A DNA stretch of 5,872 bases from an uncultured Gemella sp. GTDB taxonomy: Bacteria > Bacillota > Bacilli > Staphylococcales > Gemellaceae. The stretch is from assembly GCA_938038035.1 (NCBI GenBank), contig CALHQV010000166.1:1-5872 (forward strand), in the 5' to 3' direction. The position numbers and the translations under genes are program-made. The notes beneath the pieces are model-generated. The model was not told the origin of the DNA. It did not search any database and saw only the letters and a list, made by a program, of their open reading frames with translations. Shown one piece after another: positions 1 through 5,872 of this stretch (its first letter is position 1; each line of letters starts with the position of its first letter).

Positions 1-1
1 A

Positions 2-49
2 AGCTTTTATAAAGCGAATTTAGATATCAATAAACCACTGCGTCTATGA
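2..49 (+). other. Possible last 15 codons of a convergent gene, left edge
   Basis: In plus-strand frame 2 the edge reads SFYKANLDINKPLRL and then a TGA stop (47-49). The frame is open to the window edge, so it could be the C-terminal end of a gene facing the minus-strand operon. Fifteen codons without a stop is weak evidence in any sequence. I do not recognise the family. The following bases 50-128 contain no gene that I can support. Confidence 0.2.
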
Positions 50-114
50 GTTTTCTTGTAAACTTTGCCAAATTTTAGGACCTTTTTTGTCGACCCCAGC
101 TGATTTTCTAAGAT

Positions 115-160
115 TTAATTTAAAATTTAAAGCTATAGATTTATTAAAACCTACAGCTTT
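115..160 (-). terminator. Hairpin after the RDD gene, probable terminator
   Basis: Eight bases after the TAA stop the minus strand has AAAGCTGTAG (151-160), a 12-base loop and CTATAGCTTT (129-138). This makes a 10-pair stem with one G-U pair. The following sequence is A/T-rich with a run of four T (122-125), not a clean U-tract, so it is a weak or mixed terminator. The G-U pair would be a mismatch in plus-strand RNA. That strand still has a shorter stem and a run of five T (158-162), so weak action in both directions is possible. Confidence 0.55.
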
Positions 161-168
161 TTACAATA

Positions 169-822
169 TTAATTTTTACTTTCTAGTTTTTCATTCATCT
201 GGCGACGTAATTTTGAAAAATCTTCTTTTACCACTACAGTATCGGCAATAAAGTCATGAAGTCCTTTTTTCTTATTAGTAAAAGAAACAGCTAAATACGG
301 TAGATAAACTAAAAATATCGTTAATAATCTACCAACTAGCTCACGATAAACTACATCTGCGAAACTTAACTTTTCCCCTTTATTAGTCTCTACTTTTATC
401 TTCATAATCATCTTACCTAAGGTTTGAGAGAAGAAGTAAGTCATAGCTATAAAGTAAGTAAACATAACAATAACATAACTTAAAGACTCTTCTCCTAAAA
501 TAGGAAAATCAAGTACCTTATTTAATAACCCAAAGCTAATAGTATTTAATAGACTAGATATAGCATAAATAACTATCATATCAATTAAATATGAAACAAA
601 TCTAGTCCAAAAGCCTGCATAGAAATTTTTAGAAAGTACTAAATAATCTTCTAATGAAGTTGGCAACGAAAAATCTTTCTCTAGTTTTTCTTGTGCTTCT
701 TTAGTATCTTCATACTCTTTAACAAGTTCTTCATTTTGTGTAACATCATTCGGAGCTTCTGTAGTACCTCTGTTAAGAAGCGAATCATATGAAGGTGTAT
801 TATTATTTAAATCGTTGTTCAT
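169..822 (-). CDS. RDD-family membrane protein, SppI (YteJ)-like
   Basis: RDD proteins are small multi-pass membrane proteins. In B. subtilis the one encoded beside sppA, SppI (YteJ), forms a complex with SppA and inhibits it. This 217-residue protein has the RDD core: GFWTRFVSYLIDMIVIY with Arg74 and Asp81, the middle motif QTLGKMIMKIKVETNKGEKL (133-152) and the C-terminal KKKGLHDFIADTVVVKE (184-200). Three hydrophobic segments lie at about 72-98, 115-132 and 163-181. The core covers about residues 65-200. Before it is an extra stretch of about 60 residues, rich in Asn at first and then acidic and probably helical (EELVKEYEDTKEAQEKLEKD, 31-50). A short charged tail follows the core. The gene is 13 bases downstream of sppA with a coupled ribosome binding site. 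The RDD family is secure. The SppI role rests on gene order and similarity, so no symbol is given. Confidence 0.9.
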   Translation of the reverse strand: MNNDLNNNTPSYDSLLNRGTTEAPNDVTQNEELVKEYEDTKEAQEKLEKDFSLPTSLEDYLVLSKNFYAGFWTRFVSYLIDMIVIYAISSLLNTISFGLLNKVLDFPILGEESLSYVIVMFTYFIAMTYFFSQTLGKMIMKIKVETNKGEKLSFADVVYRELVGRLLTIFLVYLPYLAVSFTNKKKGLHDFIADTVVVKEDFSKLRRQMNEKLESKN

Positions 823-830
823 TTAAATCC

Positions 831-838
831 CCTCCCTA
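831..838 (-). promoter_or_regulatory. Ribosome binding site abutting the sppA stop codon
   Basis: The sppA stop TAG is followed at once by GGAGGGG on the minus strand. GGAGG (831-835) sits 8 bases before the ATG at 822. It supports that ATG as the start of the RDD gene and suggests that translation of the two genes is coupled, which fits a protease made together with its partner or inhibitor. Confidence 0.75.
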
Positions 839-1813
839 TCCTAAGTAGCTACGCTCAACTTTATTTGAATTTACTTCACTATTTAATTCAGAGATAAAAC
901 TTTTTGTTGTTGCTTTTACAAATCTAGAAATTAAACTTTCTGCAGTTTTATCAGCTCTTAACTCAATTACAGTCGGGTTAGATAATCCTTTTTCTTCTTT
1001 TATTAAATCAATAAGTTCATCTTCAGTACCAATTTTATCAGCTAATTTATTCGCTACTGCTTGTGTACCAGTGTACGTTCTACCATCAGCAAGTTTCTTA
1101 ACTTCATCTTCACTTAAGTGTCTACCTTCTGCTATAGCTTTTACAAATCTTTCATACGCTTCTTTGTTTTGCTCTTGTAATATTTTTCTAGTTGATTCTG
1201 GTAAGTCCTCTGTTAAACCACCTACTGCTTTTTGCTCTCCAGAACGGACAGTTTCTTGTTTAATTCCATGATCATTTAAGAATTTTTGAGCAGATACATA
1301 ACTCATAATTACCCCTAAAGAACCAGTAGTAGTTTCAGTATTTACAAAAATTTTCTTAGCTGGCGTAGATACGTAATATCCTCCAGAAGCGGCTGTTTTC
1401 TTCATTGACACATAAACATCTTTACCACTATTTTTAAGGGCGTTATACAGCTCAGCAGTCTCATAAACACCACCACCTGGTGAATTTACAGATAATAGTA
1501 TAGCCTTAACATTAGGATTGTTCTTAGCCTCTTTGATTTGGTTTAAAACAGAACCTCTTGAATAAGTATTCGTCATCTCTGCATTAATTTCACCTTCAAT
1601 TGAAATCTTTTGAATCACTTCGCTACTATCACCTTTTTTCAAAGTTAATTTAGTTACACTTTGCTCCTGTAAAAACTCTGTTAAGTACCCATTTAATTCT
1701 GCATTATCTTTTTTACTGTTGCTAGTTGATGTGATAGTTCCTTTAATCAACGAAAACACCACTAGAACCACTACAATCACAGTTGATATCAATCTTTTAT
1801 TCTTAAAATTCAT
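836..1813 (-). CDS. sppA: Signal peptide peptidase SppA, membrane serine/lysine protease
   Basis: SppA is an oligomeric membrane protease with a Ser/Lys dyad that degrades leftover signal peptides and other membrane-associated peptides. The protein has 325 residues, the short single-domain form usual in Gram-positive bacteria. One N-terminal membrane anchor (about 8-25) follows the basic MNFKNKR, so the catalytic part faces outside. The oxyanion region is VNSPGGGVYETAELY (109-123). The nucleophile is Ser143 in TAASGGYY, and TGSLGVIM (163-170) is conserved. The general base is probably Lys195 in SGEQKAVGG. The 52-residue Ser-Lys distance equals that of Ser147 and Lys199 in B. subtilis SppA, as I recall it. 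The start is supported by GGAGG at 1821-1825, 7 bases before the ATG. The gene follows a probable terminator, and the RDD gene is only 13 bases downstream. In B. subtilis sppA is likewise followed by the RDD gene yteJ (sppI). All key residues are intact. Confidence 0.95.
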   Translation of the reverse strand: MNFKNKRLISTVIVVVLVVFSLIKGTITSTSNSKKDNAELNGYLTEFLQEQSVTKLTLKKGDSSEVIQKISIEGEINAEMTNTYSRGSVLNQIKEAKNNPNVKAILLSVNSPGGGVYETAELYNALKNSGKDVYVSMKKTAASGGYYVSTPAKKIFVNTETTTGSLGVIMSYVSAQKFLNDHGIKQETVRSGEQKAVGGLTEDLPESTRKILQEQNKEAYERFVKAIAEGRHLSEDEVKKLADGRTYTGTQAVANKLADKIGTEDELIDLIKEEKGLSNPTVIELRADKTAESLISRFVKATTKSFISELNSEVNSNKVERSYLG

Positions 1814-1833
1814 ATTTTTTCCTCCAAAACTTT

Positions 1834-1864
1834 ATTATAATTTTTTGTAAAAAGCCAGTGACAA
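1834..1864 (-). promoter_or_regulatory. Possible sigma-A promoter for sppA
   Basis: The minus strand has TTGTCA (1859-1864, one mismatch to TTGACA) and a perfect TATAAT (1834-1839), with a 19-base spacer that is longer than the preferred 17. The -35 box lies inside the terminator hairpin. Transcription would start near 1827, giving a leader of only about 14 to 16 bases that holds GGAGG. In AT-rich DNA a TATAAT can occur by chance, so this is tentative. A separate promoter would explain why sppA follows a terminator. Confidence 0.35.
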
Positions 1865-1895
1865 ATAACACTTTAGCCATCTGTCCCTAGCTTTT
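1841..1895 (-). terminator. Probable intrinsic terminator between the 414-residue gene and sppA
   Basis: Just after the stop codon at 1899 the minus strand reads AAAAGCTAG and later CTGGCTTTT, a 9-pair stem (1887-1895 with 1850-1858) with one G-U pair. After a single mismatch a second stem of about 5 to 6 pairs follows (GACAG with TTGTC, 1881-1885 with 1860-1864), closing a loop of about 16 bases. The minus transcript then has five U residues (1849-1853). The G-U pairs form only in minus-strand RNA, which sets the orientation. It would end the gdpP-rplI-dnaB transcript. The U-tract is short, so read-through into sppA is possible. Confidence 0.65.
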
Positions 1896-1898
1896 AAT

Positions 1899-3143
1899 TT
1901 ACTCACCTTTAACTATTTTTTCAAATTCTTCTTGTAGATAAACATTCGCTGTTCTCTTGAAATATAAGTACGCTTTGTCATTACCTTGATTTTGTTCAGT
2001 TACCAAAACAATCGGTTCCCCGTTCAAGATTGTAAAGTAATATAAATATGATGCCGGACCTCTAACATTCTCAATATCAGAATATACAGCAACTATATTA
2101 TAGACATCTTTCTGATTACCTTCTGGAGACCATTTCATACTGACTAATTTGTCACCATCAAGTACTAAGCGTGATTTCCCAACTTTTTCTGTATCTCCTG
2201 GAAGATGTAATCCATAGTAATTAACTTTATTATCAATCGTATATTCCTTATAATTTTGATTTAAAGTTTTTTCCCATTCTTTTACATATTGATAAAGTTT
2301 ATTGCTTTTTTCTTTATTCCAAAGAGTATTACTTGTAGATTTTTTTTCTTCTTTTTTAGAACTATTTTCTTCAGATAAGCCAGTTACTGTAAGAGTACGT
2401 TTAAAGCTACCAGTAAGTTTTAAACCTTTCTTCTCAGCTTCCTCTTTATTAAGAGTTATCTCTACATCAACTTTACTTCCATTTTCCAAGTTTTCTTTTG
2501 GCGAATATTTCACCTCAGGTTTTCTTAAGAATTTCTTGATGTTTTCATCAGCATCTTTAACTTCCGGAACTTCCGTAATATTAACATCAACCTTACCATT
2601 TCGGTTAGTTCCATAAGCAGCTAATTCAACTTTATACTGATCAATGTGAACTACTTTTGAATCTTTATTGTAGAATTTGAAATAATAGATACCAGTAGCA
2701 ATTATACATACTAAAAGTAATGCGACTAGGTAACCCAGTTTAGATTTTTTCTTTTTAGGTTCTTCATTAATACTATTTTCATCACTTCTAACATTATCGT
2801 CAACTAAACTACTATTATTTCCTTGGAAATTATTACTTTGATTATTAAATGGGACAAAGTTACCGCCTTGATTGTATTGTTCATTATTAATATCATTACT
2901 TGAATAACCATTATCTTCTACATAATTACCATCTTGATCATAATAACCAGTTATAATAAAGAAACCATTTGTATCATAATACCCAGCTGGAGTTAGGTCG
3001 TTATTAGAAGTATAATAGTCACCAGGTATGAAATTTCCATCTTGATCATAGTAGCCACCTTGGATAAAATTGCCATTTTCATCATAATAACCATTTTGAT
3101 TGTTATTCATTTGATTATTTTGATTATTATTTCTATTTTTCAT
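1899..3143 (-). CDS. Single-pass membrane protein with GYYD repeats, Ig-like domain and DUF4767-like C-terminus
   Basis: I do not recognise this as a named gene. Visible parts of the 414 residues are: an Asn/Gln-rich start (1-17); five 12-residue GYYDxxGNFIxG units (18-77); a polar Asn-rich and acidic linker (78-129); a lysine cluster (130-135); and one hydrophobic helix (about 136-155). Next comes a beta-rich segment (about 160-257) with KVELAAYGTNRNGKVDV, ENGSKVDVEITLN and ending TLTVTGL. This resembles the extracytoplasmic Ig-like domains of TcaA/YvbJ-type proteins. After a charged linker, residues 273-410 contain LWNKEKSNKLYQYVKEWEKT, VNYYGLHLPGD, YNIVAVYSD and EPIVLVTEQNQGNDKAYLYF, which I match from memory to DUF4767. 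The positive-inside rule puts the repeats in the cytoplasm and the C-terminal half outside. No signal peptidase site, lipobox, LPXTG motif or zinc ribbon is seen. The gene starts 11 bases after dnaB and probably belongs to its operon. The function is unknown. A sensor or regulator at the envelope is a guess. Confidence 0.9.
   Translation of the reverse strand: MKNRNNNQNNQMNNNQNGYYDENGNFIQGGYYDQDGNFIPGDYYTSNNDLTPAGYYDTNGFFIITGYYDQDGNYVEDNGYSSNDINNEQYNQGGNFVPFNNQSNNFQGNNSSLVDDNVRSDENSINEEPKKKKSKLGYLVALLLVCIIATGIYYFKFYNKDSKVVHIDQYKVELAAYGTNRNGKVDVNITEVPEVKDADENIKKFLRKPEVKYSPKENLENGSKVDVEITLNKEEAEKKGLKLTGSFKRTLTVTGLSEENSSKKEEKKSTSNTLWNKEKSNKLYQYVKEWEKTLNQNYKEYTIDNKVNYYGLHLPGDTEKVGKSRLVLDGDKLVSMKWSPEGNQKDVYNIVAVYSDIENVRGPASYLYYFTILNGEPIVLVTEQNQGNDKAYLYFKRTANVYLQEEFEKIVKGE
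2913..3092 (-). repeat. Five tandem 36-base coding repeats (12-residue GYYD units)
   Basis: Residues 18-77 of the 414-residue protein form five units of exactly 12 residues: GYYDENGNFIQG, GYYDQDGNFIPG, DYYTSNNDLTPA, GYYDTNGFFIIT and GYYDQDGNYVED. A decayed sixth unit may start at NGYSS. The third unit keeps only the YY pair and the length. Units 2 and 5 are close at the DNA level: in the 24 bases 3033-3056 against 2925-2948 I count three differences. This suggests copying between units or strong constraint. The pattern of an aromatic pair, Asp and Gly is reminiscent of short beta-hairpin repeats, but I cannot assign a family. Confidence 0.85.
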
Positions 3144-3151
3144 AACTCCCT

Positions 3152-3157
3152 CTCCTA
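3152..3157 (-). promoter_or_regulatory. Ribosome binding site overlapping the dnaB stop codon
   Basis: On the minus strand the dnaB stop TAG runs directly into GAG, so AGGAG (3152-3156) uses two bases of the stop codon and lies 8 bases before the ATG at 3143. This supports the ATG at 3143 as the real start. It also suggests that ribosomes ending dnaB can restart on the membrane-protein gene, so the two would be translationally coupled. Confidence 0.75.
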
Positions 3158-4516
3158 TTCTGCATAAGTTTTCGATACGAACTTGTTATATCGTTTCATA
3201 AATGCAAGTTCCGCCGTTCCTGTTTGTCCATGCCTATTTTTAGCAATAATTACCTCAATAGTAGAGACATCACTTGTTTCTTGAGGTTCATTTTCATCAG
3301 CATCTTCACTTCTATAGTAGTCACCACGATATAAGAATGAAACGATATCAGCATCTTGCTCAATACTTCCCGATTCCCTAAGGTCACTCATCATAGGTCG
3401 TTTATCTTGCCTAGATTCAACACTACGTGATAACTGAGATAGGGCTATTACAGGGCATTCTAACTCCCTCGCCATCTGTTTTAAACTACGAGATATTTCA
3501 GATACCTCTTGTTGTCTATTATCTGTTCTCTTACTTCCTTGCAGAAGTTGTAGATAATCGATAACTACTAAATCTAAACCATGTTCAGCTTTTAATAACT
3601 TACATTTCGCTTTTACTTCATTTACTTTAATAAAAGCACTATCCTCAATAAAGACATTCTTCTGATTTAAGAAATGAACCGCTGTTTCCAGTTTCATAAG
3701 GTCATCATTATCAAGATTTCCTCGTTTAATTTTTTCAGAATCTATCATTCCCTCACTACAAATCATCCTAGAAACAAGCTGATCCGCACCCATCTCTAAT
3801 GAGAATAATGCCACTGTTCTTTTCTCGTCTTCAGAACGAGGATTTTTTCCAGCAATATTTAGCGCAATATTCAACGCAAATGCTGTTTTACCCATCGCGG
3901 GACGCGCTGCAAGGATAATTAAATCCCCCTTACCAAAACCTACAAGCTTATCTAGAGCTCCATATCCAGTTGGTACAGCTACATTTTCACCTTCCCCTGC
4001 CATACGAGCTAAAATCTCTTTAAATACTTCTTCAGTTACATCTTTCATGTTCTTAAATTGAGATGTCTTGGCACGCTCCATAGCACGTTCAACTTGATCG
4101 AATAAAGTTGCCGTTAAAGAGTCAATATCAGCATTTCCTTGATTCATCTCTTCAGTACTATTTAATAATGCTTCACGAATTTCTCTGTAAATAGAATATC
4201 TTTTTACTAAATTCGCATAATGCATTATATTTCTAGAACTTGGAGTAATATCATATAAGTCCACTATATATAATGAGGCATCCACGTTTCTGAATGCCCC
4301 ACTATTATTTATTTCTTCAAAAATTGTAGTGGTGTCAGGTATTATTTCCATTTCGTCTAAACGTAAAATAGCACTGTAAATATCTTTATTTCGTTCATCA
4401 TAGAAGTCTTCAGCATCAACAGTCGCCTTTACTTCTACTAATTTCTCAGGCTCTTGCATTAGAGCCCCTAATAACGATTGTTCTGCCATAACGACAGAAT
4501 CTATATGATATTTCAT
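3155..4516 (-). CDS. dnaB: Replicative DNA helicase DnaB (DnaC of B. subtilis)
   Basis: This is the hexameric 5'-3' helicase that unwinds DNA at the replication fork and works with primase and the helicase loader in the cytoplasm. It has 453 residues, the usual family length. The N-terminal primase-interacting domain (about 1-105) starts with AEQSLLGALM, followed by a linker helix and the RecA-like motor from about residue 180. Walker A is ARPAMGKT with Lys210 and Thr211. The SLEMG motif gives the likely catalytic Glu241, Walker B is VVIDYLQ with Asp320, and the DNA-binding segment SQLSRSVESRQ is followed by DLRESGSIEQDAD. AKNRHGQTG carries Lys426 and the arginine finger Arg428. All key residues are present and no intein is inserted. 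The first ATG is preferred because AAGGTGA (4521-4527) lies just upstream. An internal start at Met10 would remove part of the N-terminal domain. The stop codon TAG overlaps the ribosome binding site of the next gene. Confidence 0.98.
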   Translation of the reverse strand: MKYHIDSVVMAEQSLLGALMQEPEKLVEVKATVDAEDFYDERNKDIYSAILRLDEMEIIPDTTTIFEEINNSGAFRNVDASLYIVDLYDITPSSRNIMHYANLVKRYSIYREIREALLNSTEEMNQGNADIDSLTATLFDQVERAMERAKTSQFKNMKDVTEEVFKEILARMAGEGENVAVPTGYGALDKLVGFGKGDLIILAARPAMGKTAFALNIALNIAGKNPRSEDEKRTVALFSLEMGADQLVSRMICSEGMIDSEKIKRGNLDNDDLMKLETAVHFLNQKNVFIEDSAFIKVNEVKAKCKLLKAEHGLDLVVIDYLQLLQGSKRTDNRQQEVSEISRSLKQMARELECPVIALSQLSRSVESRQDKRPMMSDLRESGSIEQDADIVSFLYRGDYYRSEDADENEPQETSDVSTIEVIIAKNRHGQTGTAELAFMKRYNKFVSKTYAE

Positions 4517-4538
4517 ATTATCACCTTCAACTTATTTA

Positions 4539-4982
4539 CTATTGTTCCACCACGTGAACTTTAATTGTTCCTTCTACTTGAGAATGTAATTTAATTTTAA
4601 CGTTTGTGTAACCTAAAGATTGAATACCGTGTGGTAAATCAATTTTTTTCTTATCGACTTTTAGGTCATGTTGTTTCTTAAGTTCTTCAACAATTTGTTT
4701 AGAAGATACTGATCCGAATAGTCTTCCACCTTCTCCAGATTTAACTTTAATAGTTACTTCTAAACCTTCTAGTTGTTTCGCAAGTAAATTAGCTTGAACT
4801 AATTCTTCTTGTTTATCTTTTTCAACACGTTTTTGTTGTCCTTTTAGTGTTGCCATATTAGCGTTTGTTGCTGCTACAGCTTTTTTGTTAGTTATTAAGA
4901 ATTTTGCATATCCATCAGCAATTTCCTTAACATCTCCTTTTTTACCTTTTCCTTTAACGTCTTCTAAAAATATAACTTTCAT
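4539..4982 (-). CDS. rplI: 50S ribosomal protein L9
   Basis: L9 binds 23S rRNA near the base of the L1 stalk in the large ribosomal subunit and helps keep the reading frame during translation. The protein has 147 residues, a normal length for the family. The N-terminal RNA-binding domain starts MKVIFLEDVKGKGKKGD and continues with GYAKFLITNKKAV. A long charged connecting helix follows at about residues 40-75. The C-terminal domain carries the typical stretch GEGGRLFGSVSSKQI and ends in GTIKVHVVEQ. The start is supported by AAGGAG at 4991-4996 (minus strand), 8 bases before the ATG. The gene lies 30 bases after gdpP and 22 bases before dnaB, which fits one transcript. No separate promoter is obvious in either short gap. 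Nothing is odd about the gene. Confidence 0.98.
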   Translation of the reverse strand: MKVIFLEDVKGKGKKGDVKEIADGYAKFLITNKKAVAATNANMATLKGQQKRVEKDKQEELVQANLLAKQLEGLEVTIKVKSGEGGRLFGSVSSKQIVEELKKQHDLKVDKKKIDLPHGIQSLGYTNVKIKLHSQVEGTIKVHVVEQ

Positions 4983-5012
4983 TATAATTTCTCCTTTTTT
5001 CTATGATTTATT

Positions 5013-5872
5013 TTAAGATGTTATTTTATCAATAGCATCATTTAAACGTTCTAATGCTTCATCTAAGTTAATCCCCTCAATCTGAGTTGCTGCATTAGCA
5101 AGATGACCACCGCCACCAAGTTCTTCCATGATAAGTTGAACATTTATATTACCTAATGATCTTGCTGAAATACCTACTTTACCTTCTTCTAGATATCCTA
5201 TAGCGAAACTACATTCAATACCTTTAAGAGTCAGAAGTAAATCGGCACTTTGAGCAAGCATAACATTTGTATAATATTTATCTTCAGGGGCTTTTGCCAT
5301 AATAATTTCTGGGGATTTCTGAATAGAATTATTAATTATTTCTACTCTATTCATGAAATTCTCAAATGGTTCTTTTAGAATTGTTTTAACTCTTATTGGA
5401 TCTGCTCCATTGCTACGTAAATATGCAGCTGCATCAAACGTTCTAGACCCCGTTCTTACAGAAAAGTTCTGAGTATCTACTACTATTCCTCCAAGCATAA
5501 CTGTTGCAGCAGTAGGTGTAATTTTTTCTATCTTAGTTTGATATTCTATTAACTCTGCTATTAATTCAGAAGCAGACGAAGCATATGGTTCAATATAAGT
5601 TAATAATGGATTCGTAATTATATCTTCTCCACGTCTATGATGGTCAATTATAACTTTTCTATTAGCTTTAGATAATATAGCTGCATCAATTACTCGTGAA
5701 GCATCTGAAGTATCTACAACGATTAAAGTTGTCTGTGGAGTCATAAGTTCCCAAGCTTCATCACTGTCTACAAATACTTTTGACAATTGTTCATCATGAC
5801 TATCAATTTCAAACATTACTTTTTTAATAGTCTCATCACGATCACTTTCATTTAAGATAATATAGCACTCTT
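5013..5872 (-). CDS. gdpP: GdpP c-di-AMP phosphodiesterase, C-terminal DHH/DHHA1 part (5' end outside window)
   Basis: GdpP is a membrane-bound enzyme that hydrolyses cyclic di-AMP to pApA and so affects osmotic balance, wall stress and beta-lactam tolerance. The reading frame stays open past the first in-frame ATG at 5816 to the window edge. The 18 extra codons begin ECYIILN and fit the family, so the gene is cut by the window, not started at 5816. The visible 285 residues hold DHH-family motifs in order: VVDT (Asp53 of the fragment), the signature DHHRRGE (76-82), VDTQNF (Asp132) and, in the DHHA1 substrate-binding domain, GGGGH (252-256). The PAS, degenerate GGDEF and membrane parts, and the first metal-binding DHH motif, should lie to the right of the window. 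The stop is TAA, 30 bases before rplI, and the pair gdpP-rplI is conserved in Bacilli. All visible catalytic motifs are intact. The family assignment is very secure. Confidence 0.95.
   Translation of the reverse strand, partial: ECYIILNESDRDETIKKVMFEIDSHDEQLSKVFVDSDEAWELMTPQTTLIVVDTSDASRVIDAAILSKANRKVIIDHHRRGEDIITNPLLTYIEPYASSASELIAELIEYQTKIEKITPTAATVMLGGIVVDTQNFSVRTGSRTFDAAAYLRSNGADPIRVKTILKEPFENFMNRVEIINNSIQKSPEIIMAKAPEDKYYTNVMLAQSADLLLTLKGIECSFAIGYLEEGKVGISARSLGNINVQLIMEELGGGGHLANAATQIEGINLDEALERLNDAIDKITS

Noticed and set aside
1..6. HindIII site at the very first base, suggesting a clone end
   Set aside because: A single restriction site at an edge can be chance. A second AAGCTT occurs at 5753-5758 inside gdpP, so it gives no biological information.
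1071..1271. Plus-strand open frame of 66 codons
   Set aside because: It lies wholly inside sppA on the opposite strand, in the part encoding conserved SppA sequence with Lys195. It has no family resemblance and is a shadow of the real gene.
2302..2616. Plus-strand open frame of 104 codons
   Set aside because: It is opposite the Ig-like domain and charged linker of the 414-residue protein. Its Ser/Phe/Leu-rich composition is what antisense of Lys/Glu-rich AT-rich coding sequence gives.
2913..3092. 36-base period resembling a CRISPR array
   Set aside because: The repeats are adjacent without spacers, diverge at synonymous and variable positions, and encode in-frame 12-residue units of a convincing protein.
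2913..3092. Choline-binding or other cell-wall-binding repeats
   Set aside because: The units are 12 residues, have no Trp, and lie before the transmembrane helix on the predicted cytoplasmic side. Choline-binding repeats are about 20 residues, Trp-rich and extracellular.
4980..4986. TATAAT on the minus strand just before rplI
   Set aside because: It overlaps the rplI start codon and lies downstream of the ribosome binding site, so it cannot serve as the rplI promoter.
5814..5816. ATG that could be read as the start of the DHH protein
   Set aside because: The frame continues upstream to the window edge with residues typical of GdpP (ECYIILN), and no ribosome binding site is seen before this ATG.

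Overview
The window looks like chromosomal core sequence from a low-G+C Bacilli (Firmicutes) bacterium. The DNA is clearly AT-rich, the ribosome binding sites are strong and purine-rich, and the block gdpP-rplI-dnaB (replicative helicase, called dnaC in Bacillus subtilis) is a classic Bacilli arrangement. A Gemella-like or related AT-rich coccus would fit, but the genus is inference and cannot be fixed from the sequence alone.

All five complete genes and one partial gene lie on the minus strand, so transcription runs from high to low coordinates. From the right edge the order is: the C-terminal part of gdpP (c-di-AMP phosphodiesterase, cut by the window edge), rplI (ribosomal protein L9), dnaB (replicative helicase), an unnamed 414-residue single-pass membrane protein, then after an 85-base gap sppA (membrane serine/lysine peptidase), and an RDD-family membrane protein resembling the SppA inhibitor SppI/YteJ. 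The first four genes are 11 to 30 bases apart and look like one operon. It appears to end at a hairpin between the 414-residue gene and sppA. sppA and the RDD gene are 13 bases apart and form a second unit, ending in another hairpin just after the RDD stop codon.

The least ordinary gene is the 414-residue protein. It has an Asn-rich start, then five tandem 12-residue units of the form GYYDxxGNFIxG, a basic cluster, one transmembrane helix, an Ig-like domain of the kind found in TcaA/YvbJ-type membrane proteins, and a C-terminal domain that resembles DUF4767. The predicted topology puts the aromatic repeats in the cytoplasm and the two folded domains outside.

The two units share an envelope theme: c-di-AMP turnover (turgor and wall stress), a protein with an outside sensor-like domain, and the SppA/RDD pair linked in B. 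subtilis to membrane quality control and lantibiotic resistance. A functional link between them is inference only. The leftmost 128 bases hold no complete gene. They may carry the last 15 codons of a convergent plus-strand gene. I see no tRNA, rRNA, CRISPR array, complete insertion sequence or riboswitch, and no clearly new multi-gene system.
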